From positions 51,149,172 through 51,213,171 of the forward strand of contig JACMZG010001863.1 in the NCBI GenBank assembly GCA_018340805.1: a stretch of 64,000 nucleotides of DNA, read 5' to 3'. The translations under genes were made by a program, and so were the position numbers. A model generated the notes under the pieces. The model was given only the letters and a program-made list of their open reading frames with translations. It was not told where the DNA came from and did not search any database. Each line of letters begins with the position of its first letter. Positions within the stretch are counted from its first letter, which is position 1. Shown piece after piece: positions 22,301 to 34,300 of this stretch. This DNA is from Microvelia longipes (Eukaryota; Arthropoda; Insecta; Hemiptera; Veliidae).

Positions 22301-25300
22301 TGGCTATGGAACTAGCCTGTTCTTGTCTGAAATAATAACCATGACCATCTTTCTTTATCTATATATTCTTGGTTATGTCTTTCTTTATCTACATAATCTT
22401 GGTTGTGTCTTTCTTTATCTCTATGCTGTTGATTATGTGCATTGTGAAGATGATTTTAAAATTTTTCGTATATTGATTTTTAAAATTCTTTGGAAATTTC
22501 AATATTGTTTTGTATTTTTAAATTTCCTAGTTTTAAAATCCAAAATTTACCAGAGTGCAATCAATGGATTGTTTCTTTAATAAAGCATAAGATCTAATAC
22601 TTGCAACACATTATTTATGTTGGATTACTCAATAAAAAAAAGAAAACTAGAATATTTTGAAAATTATATTATTTCAACTACTGACTATTCTGATAAAAAA
22701 ATAATATTTGTTATTTTACTATTACGCATTATACTGTCTAAAAAAAATTTTTTATTTTTTATAATGTTTAGCTTGGTCAGCTTAAAACTAAAAACTTTTT
22801 AGCTGATCAAGGTAAACTCCACTTATAAAATTAAAATAAATTTACTTTTTTATAGGATGGCAATGACAATAGATTAAAAGAATGGAAGCGCATAAATACA
22901 ACCAAGGGTGTTTGGAGTGGAGAGATGGATCTCTCCGACAGTCCCGTACTAGGAGATTGGACTATACACGTATCAGCTCTTGGACAAAAGGAACAGAAAA
23001 AGTTTGAAGTGGCTGAATACGTGCTACCTAGGTTTGAAGTCAACGTCAATGTTCCTTCTCATACTCTGTACAATGACTCGAGGGTAGCTGCTGAAGTTGA
23101 AGTCAAGTAAGATTATTTTGTTATCATTTGTTTGTATTGAAGAAAATTCTCATTAGAAAATTACTCTTATGAGTTTTATCGGATGACAGAAGTTAAGGTG
23201 GGTAGTGGAGGGAATCGTTTCCGCTTGGCCCCCTAATTCAAAAATATATATATCGTATGTATATAAACTGTTCTTTTATATTTTTAGCCAAAATGTAGCT
23301 GTGTTTGTGTGTGTAAGTAAAAGTTTCTATGAACGATGAACTCTTGAAGAATTTTTCAAATCAAAATGGGCATATGGTGAGATGTTGGGAAGGTTTAGGA
23401 ACCTTTTTTTGAAATTTACTAGATACAAAATACCTGTATTATCATAATAATATAACAAAAAAATATTACAAAAGAGTTATTAGTACACAAGGGACTTCTT
23501 CTAAGTAGGCCGAAGATTAGCAAAGCAGAAGTTACGCAGTTTTTTTTGTAAGAATCATTAATATTTACATTTAGTGACTGTTTTGCTTAGTGAATAAAGA
23601 AAAGTAGACGTATAAGAGAACGTAGTTGGTTGTAGAGTTAAAAAAACATAACTGACTTAAAAGACATAGGTAGATCAGAACATGGTCGAGAGATAAGAAG
23701 AAGAAGGAATGCCACAGATCTTTGCAAACAATTAGAAGGACACGGAATCTTTGAGAAAAGGCTGTACAACCCCCTTCCCCTCACTCTGTCTAACAGTGAC
23801 AAGTTTCTTTATTGTTCTGCAGAACTTAATTGGCTACTGCTGCTTATTTTATTAGTACAGTCTGGCTCAGTTGAATCACTAGCAGAGGTAACTATTTGAT
23901 TTATACTATGGAATCACTCGTACAGCTTTATTATTCAGGTGCTAAGATCTATAGTAAGGAAACTTTTAAAGAAGGTTAGGTTCTGAGATAATGAAATTAG
24001 TTCATCTAATGATGTGCTTAAATGTTTTAAATTATCTTTTTCTCATGATTGTTTTTTCCTTTAGCTCATTTAAATCCATGAATATGGTGTGAAACAGTCA
24101 TTTATATTTGAAAAAATAAATTGATAAAATATCTCCATCTCATTTGAGATTTGAACCAGGCGCCTTCTGATTGCTAGTCATATGCTCTACGAACTTGGCT
24201 ACCAAGGCCTAATGCTATTGTTGGTAACATTGTCCTTCATTACTGTCTTATATTATGTATAAGACAGTGATGATTATTATTGTTGTATTAGGTACACCAT
24301 GTATTATTGTTATGTCAGGTACACACATGGAAGGCCTGTCAAAGGGGAAGCAACTATCACAATGAAGCTGGACAGTTATGGAGACAAAAAGGAAATAAAG
24401 AAAGATGTCCCTATTGACGGGAAAACTGTAGTGGAATTTGACATCGTGAAAGATCTTAAGTATATTGCTATTTCTTTTCTGATTTCTTTAAGCAGATAGT
24501 TTTGAGCATAAATTCAGAATCAGTGATATTATACATTTACATACATTTTTATACAGTACATTTTAATTAAATTATAATTGTGAATTTTACCTCTGTTGCT
24601 ATTTTTTCGTATTATCTTTTACACAATTCAAAGTATTAATGATTCATTCATCAATTTAATATGAGGGTAGTTTTCCAAAAAAGATTGAAAACGACACCTT
24701 ACTACTACCTTACTAATATTTTAGGGTTTCCAGTTATTTATTACAATTTTTTTTTACTTTTTGGTAACTTTTGCATTGACTCTGGACCTATTTCATTTGC
24801 TTTAAAGCCCCAAAATCCATAAAAATTTCTTTTCCCAGCGAAACTTAAAGTACTTATTCAAATAAAAGATCTGAAATCCTGTTATTTCTTAACCAAAATT
24901 TTATTGTCACCCTTGGTTTATTTTGATTCTAGTCTGACAGAAGAAGAAAAGCCTAAGGGTTATGGATTTCAGTGGAGGCCTTACTACTTTGAGTACGAGA
25001 GAATTATCAAATTTGAAGCTTCAGTGAAAGAAGATTTAACTGGTAAAGTACAGAATGGATCGGCTGAGACGACCCTTCATAAGAAAAAGTATAAGCTCGA
25101 GTTGGTCAAAACATCCGACTATTTCAAACCTGGCCTACCTCACACTCTTTATGTATGTAATACATATATTTTATATTTATATATTCTTACTTTTCCTAAT
25201 TTATACCTTAGATATAAATTAGGATTAATATATCCTTTTATGAAATAAATTAGGATTAATATATCCTGTTATGAAATAAAATAGGATTAATATATCCTTT

Positions 25301-28300
25301 TATGAAATAAATTAGGATTAATATATCCTTTTATGAAATAAATTAGGATTAATATATCCTTTTATGAAATAAATTAGGATTAACATATCCTTTTATGAAA
25401 TAAATTAGGATTAATATATCCTTTTATGAAATAAATTAGGGTAATATATCCTTTATGAAATAATTAGGATTAATATAAATAAATTAGGAATTAATATATC
25501 ATTTTATGAAATAAATTAGTATTCTGTTTCGTTTGATTAAGGAAAGTATATCTATGGGTTTTCTTGGATCATAGAAGTTAAGCTACTTCAAGAGAGTTCA
25601 GAGCCTGAATGTCTGTCTGAAAATCAAACAAATGTATTTACCATCTGTGGACGAGCAAAGCGAGTCCAATAAGCTTAGCGTATCTAAAGTGTTCAGGATA
25701 AGTTTCGATGTACCCCGTACCCGATTTTTTAAACTATTAACAAAATTTGGTGCATATCTATAGTCTAGAAATGAGCGTTGCTACTTTTTCCAAATTTCTC
25801 CTGTGGGTATATAGTTATGTATTTGCACTAAAAATCCTAATCCAGGATTTCATCTCAATTATCTGTTTCAGTTGTAGACTGAAGACCTCCTGTGTGGTTA
25901 TTAGCAAGTTGTCTGACTGTATGTATGTGTATGTATTGTATAAATGTGAATGAGGTCCCAGTGTGTTTACAATTAAGAGTTGAAACTTGCTACAAAAATA
26001 AATTTCTAGGTGTTTAGTTGTTCTATCTGGTGAATATATTTTATGCCTCATAAATTGTGATTTATGACTCAGCAAAAATTTTTAAAAATTCAAAAAACTG
26101 AAAAAAGGTTCCATTAATGTTAAATTTGGCTCCCATTAAATGCACTTAAACATTTTGGTGATTAGCTTAAACTAAGCTTTTTAAGACTACCCCAAACTAA
26201 GCTTTGTAAGACTACCCCAAACTAAGCTTTGTAAGACTACCCCAAACTAAGCATTGTAAGACTTCCCCAAACTAAGCTTTGTAAGACTACTCCAAACGTT
26301 GTGCTGATTTGATTAAACATAGGCTAGTATAGTTTCATATAAAAATCTGGAATTTTATATGAATTGGCTCCCTCGCTGTCAACTGATTATAACCATGTGT
26401 TTTACTATAGACATGTATAAGAATAAGAACATAATCTGCTTATTTGGAAATTTTGATCAGAAAATACCACCTCAGAGGTTTAATTTATTTTGAATGTATT
26501 GAAGTAGTGTGAATGTTTTGTTTTATTTCGGTCAATCTGTTTCAGGTTAAAGTAACTAAGTTTGACGGTACTCCTGTCACTAGCAGTGATGAAAAATTAA
26601 AAATGAAACATGGCGTCACCTATAGTGAGTTAAATAATGAAACTCTTCATGATATCACATCTAGTGGTTTGGTCAAGCTTATGTTTACTCCTCCAACCAA
26701 TGCTTCTGTTCTTACTCTTGAGGTAATTATACGACTTGGGGATTGGGAGGGCCCAGTAGTGTAAGGGTTAGCACGTGTGCTTCTCACCCAGAAAGTCCGG
26801 GTTCAATCTAGTCGGGTCCTCTAGATTTCAAGGTGCCACTTTTACTAATTTAGCTGGTGTTCTGAAGCCTCCGTCTACAGTGTAAGTGTAATAATGAGTA
26901 TTTTCCACTATATATTGAGCATCCTGGTGTTTATATACAAAATCAAGGACTCTTTAATAGCACTAAATGGTAGGATTGATTATCTCACTACGCATACTTA
27001 GAGCGTTTATATGGTGAACATAACAACAAAACCACGGAGCGTGTGAGAGTTGGTTTATAGATGAGAAGAGAAAAGTGTCTAAGCGCGGTGAGTCAGGTAT
27101 GTGCCATAGTGTATAGTTCTACGAGAGGTACCAAACTGATGTGAGAAACATATTTAGCTCACTATAAATCTTCTTTTTTCTGTTTGATTATACACTAAAA
27201 TCCTGCATCATCATCTCATTCAATGTAGACAACTCCGTATTCTTAATTCTATCTTTTCAAGAGAGATAAGTCAAAAAGGCGACCTACACAACACACCTCA
27301 TCAGCTAGTGATTTAAAGTCAGCCTCGTCTCTAATTACTATTCGATCTCTACAACAGAATAATACGACTAGTTCAAAAATCTTAGAGACAGGTGGAGCAT
27401 TTAGGTCACCACCTTGAGATTAACAAAAAAATCTCCTGCGAGAGAAGTTGAAGACGTGAAAAATAGTTATTGTAATTAGCAGTAACTAGGCGTTATTATG
27501 GTATTTTACACAATTTCTTTGAGTGAGCAGTATTTATTTTTATAATATTATTCTATATAATTTTATGATCCAATATTGAATATGTAGATTTCATCGAGAG
27601 AGAGCTGAAATAAAAGAAACACCTTTACTAATCAGATAAATGTGTACATGGGTTAAGTAAAGTATATTCAGGCTTTATAATAATGTGGATGATCGGATTT
27701 AGATAGTGAATTCTCTTATTTCAAGATGGGAGCTGGTTGGTACGGCTTCTCCATGAGTGAGCGCAGAGCCGTCTACAGATATGGCTTAATGGAGCCTTCT
27801 CGGGAAATTTGAGAACAAGAAAACAATAGTTATCGTAAGATAGTATGTGAATCTTAATCCACCAAAATCTGTTTCTAAGCAATGAGCAATAGCGAAGGAT
27901 TAATCTAGAGAGAGAGCTTGAAGCGAAAAGGGTATACCCTTACTGTCCCTCACCAAAATGTTCGCGAATTGATAAACCTGTAATATGCGAATGGATGTAT
28001 AATTTCACGGAAACATTTGTGTGTTTTATCATAGTATATTATGAAAATGTTTTGAGATAAATCACCTCAAGAAATGATGTCCTAAACAATCCCATCAGGA
28101 TTTCATTTGTTTTTTAGACCTAAGAGATTATATGTACAGTTCATATGTCAATAAATTTTACTGTTTCATATCTTAAAGAGACAAGTGCATAGAAGCATGA
28201 TTGTTAATTATACTTTTACCTCTATCCAGATTAGCGATATAACTTTTGTGATCTCTCGTGTGTATTAAATACAGCACATATACAATCAAATCCTCAATCT

Positions 28301-31300
28301 ATAAAAGGATTTTAATAAGGAAGAGAATACATACTACTGCGTGATACAGAAACACTAAAATTGTCGTATCCTCAATGGACCGAACACACATATATATGCA
28401 TGGTAACTAATTTAAAGATATCAATTATGGAGAGAGATCTATATATTTAATGTGAACTCAGATAAATTACAAAATAAAAAAATAAAGTAATTCAGTTTTC
28501 ACTAATACTAGGGAGAGAGCAGTGTAACTCAGTTTAATCCTAGTAATATTATCTTGAACTTTCTCAAGTCCATTAGCAGACGCGTCCTAGAGACAAAGGA
28601 TAAGGCACTTCTTATTTTGTGAGTGATACCCACGCAGAGAAGAGACATTGTATGATATACATCAGTGCGCGTCTCGGAGACACTGGTGCACGTCATATGT
28701 AAGCAATTAATCATAGTGCGTAAATCAACTACGAGCCGTTATTAGACACCCTTATATATTAAACTATAATCAGAATAAATATTTAATACATATACAATTA
28801 TAAGACGGATAAAATAAAAATATATATAGTACAAAGTTAGATTCTATATAATTTATACGTTGTCTATAAATATACCTTGTCTATTGGGCTATAAGCTTGA
28901 GATAAAATTATAAATAATGAGATGTATACAAAATACTATCACAAATCCTTACTACACTCACTTATATAAAATTAGAGTTTATTTAAGGTGAGGAAAGTAC
29001 AGTGATATAATGTATACCCTATTTAGAGGAGTTATTATATGAAGTTATATATAAAAACTCCTTTATAGATAATAATATGGGTTATATTATATAGATTTTA
29101 AAAGACATTCAAAAATGCATGTCTAGTACCACACCACTAATATATCTCAGAAAATTGAAAAAATTTATATAAATAAAATACTATCATAATAGCTTATAAC
29201 AGATATTATATATATATTAATATTATATATGATATAAATATTATAAAATTTATATATATATATATATATCACGTATACAACTTGAATACTAGTTGTTATA
29301 AATATATGAGTATATTTTATTTACACCATATATGTTATAGTTATAGAGAGCCTTCTAATATGTGAACTGTGTCTATAAATCACATATGAATTAAATTATT
29401 ATCATGATTTTATAGCTTAATATACTAGAGCCGACTCTACCACGTCTCACCTTCATTGAACACTAAGGTACAGGGTGTTGACGTATTATAGTACACGTGA
29501 ATGATTGTGGAACATATTTTAAGATTGAGTTGGGTCGATCACTTTCCTGGGGGACACCATTCCTATTTAAAAAGATATATTTTGTAATCTCATAATCCCA
29601 TACTTTCACACAATTATCACTCTATTGAAAACTGATGAACCCTTTGCAGTCACACTTATGACTCAGTTCTATTCTTTGCACTTGAAATAAAGGCATTATA
29701 AATTTTTTGTGAGATACATTACTTAAAATATCTATATTACCTCACATGACTCCTAAATATATTATATATACATATAATTATATTTATACATTTGTATAGA
29801 ACATATAGTTACCAGATAAAACGCTTTTATACTTGTCACTATAAAAATTATTAGATAGTTAGAGAATCTATTAATATATATATAGAATATAATAACTTTA
29901 AAAATAAATGAGCTAATTGAGCAAATTGTGTGTGTGTCTGCTGATGTGTGTGCGTGGTTGCGTGATTAATTGTGGGATGTGTGTGTGTAGTGTTATGCTG
30001 TATGTGTGTGTGTAGTGTGAGTAATAAATAAACATAATATGTTGCTATCTTGCGTAATAAAATGATATTTAATAATAATAAAAAACTTTAATATGTATAT
30101 ATATGTGATATTAGTATATAAACACACAAGTGTATGATATGGGGAGATATAGAAAGGTATAGGTATAAGAATGACGGAACAACACTCCTATTCGCATCTA
30201 ACTCACAAGTCGGTGGTGAGTGTGGAGGAAGAGTATAACACATCTACTACTTGCTGGAGTATAAAAATCCTGCTCTAAAAAGCTCTAATGACTAAAAAAT
30301 TAAAAGAACTATAATACTATGCATCATGCAGAAAATCTTGCTATCTCTAATGTACTCAAACAGTATCGTAAGTTCTCAGTGTATATTAATAAAGACAATA
30401 ATCTGGAACAAGGTCGCCACAGTAACGAACGTCTGGAGCAGAAGGTACAGATGCAAACTAACTCTACATAATTCATGTAAAGCTGTATGTCCTGTTTATC
30501 CTCATGTGTACATAGTTTAGTACTTATATCAAGAATATGAAGATACTCTATCATTAGTTAAGATATACGTCGTGTCTGCGCAATTAACATTCTATTCATA
30601 AGTGCATCGCATCAATTAATGGGTGTCTAAACTAATTTGACCATATGGGTGTTTATTTTCAGTACACAACATAAGTGCACATGGTCTCGATTCTCTGTGA
30701 GCTCTCTCTCGTGTATTTTTGTGAGCGAAAATAAGCTTTTGTGTAGACAACACTCATTATATGAAAGTTTGTATATAAAAAAATAACTATTATATCTCAC
30801 TTCTCCCTTCTTTTTAGCCAAATATAAACTTATAAATTTGCGTTATCTTATTACACACATGATTAATCTATCACCTTCTAATAAAAACTTTATGTTTACA
30901 CAAATAAATAAATGTCTACTTCATAATAATAATCTGAGTTCAAATATGTGTCAAAAAATCTAATTATTAAATATATCCATTGTGTCTAATTAATCGAGCT
31001 CTTACTAAATCATCACACTCAGAGTATGTATTAAAATATTCAGAGTAAACTTAGTAACATTACAATTGTATCACACAAACAATAATATAACATGGGATCA
31101 CGTAATTCCATTTCACACATTAATTGAACTGGGAAATAATACCACCTTATTTGGTTAAATTTATGATCGCACAAAATAAATAAATGTCTACACAATTAGA
31201 ACTTCTAAATATTAGGATTATTTATCAATATAGATCAAAGACAGTTGTGATGTATATATGATTTTAATCATTAATATTAGTGTGTATTAACACTATTGCT

Positions 31301-34300
31301 ATGATAGGTTGTATGCCTACGCATCGTGCAAAAATCTAAAAAGCTGCGAGTATATGTTTTCTTCCTAGCGAGGAATTCATATGTCTCACGCTTCGAAAAA
31401 TCTTAAACAACACTCATTTTGTAATGTCTCTATATGAGGAGTGGTCAAGAGTGTAACTATTTTACTCAAAAAAGGGAATGATATGGTTAAGGTTAGTTTG
31501 TATTATTTAATTTTTATATATTTTAATTATGGACTAACTTTTTTCAAAGCTCTTTATTAATTACAAAGGAAAATAATATGAGATATTAGCGAGAGAGAGG
31601 TATATAGTTTAGCGAGAGTAGATGAGCGAGACGACCAAAATAATCTCATCCTAGAACAAGTGAAATCGAAGACCTCAGGCACAGGTAATCCTGAGTTTGG
31701 GGGTCCCGTTTATATGAAATCACCATATGAAAAAAGCTTTATAGTTATCTATCTTTAGGTGATCACCAAAAGGAGTAATAATACTATTAATAATTTTACA
31801 CCACATAAATATATCTAATTATAAAAACGGCTTAATAATTCACTGAAAGTTGTCTCTTGTTTGTGGTGTTTTGATTTGAACATTTCGAGATAAGAGGTCA
31901 ACTTATAGCCCAGAGTCGCGTGCCCAGCTCACCGAGGTGTGATAAAGCTTCTTGTTGACCACTGTAATTTCTGAAACACATGTTAGGAGAGGTCAGAGAA
32001 TCAAATACTGTTGTTGCAAGATACAGTACGTCGGTGTCCTAGTGAGAAAAAAAATCAACTCTCAATATGAGGTTATCCTTGTACTCTTTTAGGTACACGA
32101 GCTCCCGAGATAAAGGTCTCTCCGAAGTCACAAAAGAGCCACTGCGAACCCAAACACCCAACATTTAAGGTTTTAGAGACTCTCCTAGACTAAACATAAT
32201 AAGCACAATGACAGAGATATGAGATCATAAGTTTTCGATCTTTATGAACAATCTGTGGAGTTCACATCGTAAACCAGTGCTATGTCCATATCGTACTAGA
32301 AAAGTTTATAATGATTTACTGTTCGAGAGCGAGAGCGAGGTGACTTGGGGGATGATGAAGGTCGAATCATGAATTATTCATTCTGAATTATCGTAAGCTC
32401 CGAAAATCTTAGTATTCAGTGAATAAAGTTGATTTCGGCTGATCTAATTGAAAGACTTGTATTAAGTTTTTTTTTAATTTGTGAAAAATAAAAAAAATAT
32501 CACATGGAGACTGTAAAACATTGAGCGTAGCACAGAAGACTAGGTATCATTAAGATAGCTTGCTCGAATTACTTAGTATAAAGTAGACAGACACAGTCTC
32601 CTAAACTAAGAGGGAGCTTTGAGCTTTTTTCAGGTCAGTTGGCACTATAGAATAAAGAATGGTGCTTGATAGAGCTAATACACTGACATCTGGTGTACTT
32701 GGAGTTTTCTTTGTTCGTGTGCGCTGAATCAGAAACACAGAGCTTAGAGATGAAGCCATGAGCCTAAGAGACTAGGGTGAATTGCTCTGAGTGGTGTGAG
32801 ATGTGGACTCTGGGAGTGGAAATACGTGGAAGTTATCGAGTAAAGTAGAGACGGAATAGGCGAAACAGATGAAAGGACTGAGTTATTACTATGACTGAAT
32901 ACAATCAGTCACGAAGCAGTAACAACCTAGCTAACCGGAGCAGGCGAGTAAGGCAACAGGAGGCGAGCGAAGCCTAACCGAGTAGAGCTAGCTGGTGCAG
33001 GAATTGAACCAGGCAAAATCTTGTGACGTGAGCGGACAGGGCAGCGAGCACAAGAACATCCCGAGGTGTTAGGGGAGGTTAGAGCTCTCCGTATTCGGGC
33101 TGGGATGAACTACAAATGATCATCATCGGTTAAAAGTAGACAAAAAAACTGTAAAACCATTACAATAGTTTCAAACTTCATAGAAAATAAACGTGAGAGG
33201 AATTAGCTAAACACTATATCAGATTGGCAATGTGTAGCGACACACAGGAGGCTTATTCTTTGGTTTAAGTTGAAGATTTCGAGGTGAGTTAGGTATAGAA
33301 AAGCGCTAAAAGCACCACTTAGACCGGTGAATAGCTGAGTAAAAAAAAAATACATCCAACATTGCATACTTAATCATAAAAGTCAATTCTGAGAGCGGGT
33401 TTCACCGATAAAATTCCAAGTTTATGTCTAGAGAGTAAGTGGAGAATAGAGACTGATGGATAAATATACTATATTTTCATGAGCTGCGAGGCTTGAGCGA
33501 GTGAGGAAGCATAAAAACTTAAGTAAAGATACAAGCACCACCAGATAGAGCCATAGCTCACGAATATATATGCCTCGCCATCACAAAACATAGAATGAAC
33601 CACCAAATTTTATATAATGCAAGCCTATATGATATGACTTTTTGACTTATCTGCGATGATTTAATTTTTATATATTTATATAATAATAAATGCCTACTAA
33701 AAGAAATGGATATCTACAAAAAATATTTATGGTGTTCACTGTCAAGAGTGGTCGGCACCCTAAGGAGATGGAGACTTTTAGTCAAGTTTAAACTTTCTAG
33801 CCCCAACAAAAAGTACCCAACTGAGGGAGGCCACGAGACTTGTGGCAAATAAGCAAATACTTAAACAACAATATAAATCTATAACTGATTATTATGTCAC
33901 GTTACTAATCTCGTGTGATTCGACCTTACATTCGAGCCCCAATATATTCTGGGTCTTCAAGAGGGAGATGCTCCCCAGGGTGTGATAATACTTGATCATA
34001 TAATGTATACAATGTTTTAACGTGAGTGTGTGCGGGACAATCGACTATGTTTAGTGATTGTTATAGTTTTGTTTAAAATGCTTTAAGGTGTGCGTAGAAG
34101 AATTATTTGTTTCAGGAGAATGTGGTTGATGAGATGAAGTCGTATAGTGGCGATTCTTACAGATGGGGTTGGTTTGGTGGAAATACCGCCAAGAGCATGT
34201 TTGATGTAAGATTATAAATATTAACTACGTAATGTATTTACTCCTTTGCTTTGGTTATATGTTATTATCACACAGTATGGTTCATGTCTATTAGAATGAG

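Noticed and set aside
24130..24215. Functional tRNA-Ala gene
   Set aside because: Acceptor and D stems do not pair well and there is no Pol III terminator at the right place; called SINE-like instead.
27721..27812. Open stretch [20 protein letters not shown] as a missing TEP exon
   Set aside because: It does not resemble MG5/MG6 and has no acceptor/donor pair in the needed phase.
32990..33060. Possible tRNA on the minus strand (GGTTCAATTCCTGCACC)
   Set aside because: Only a B-box-like word; no A box at the right distance and no cloverleaf.
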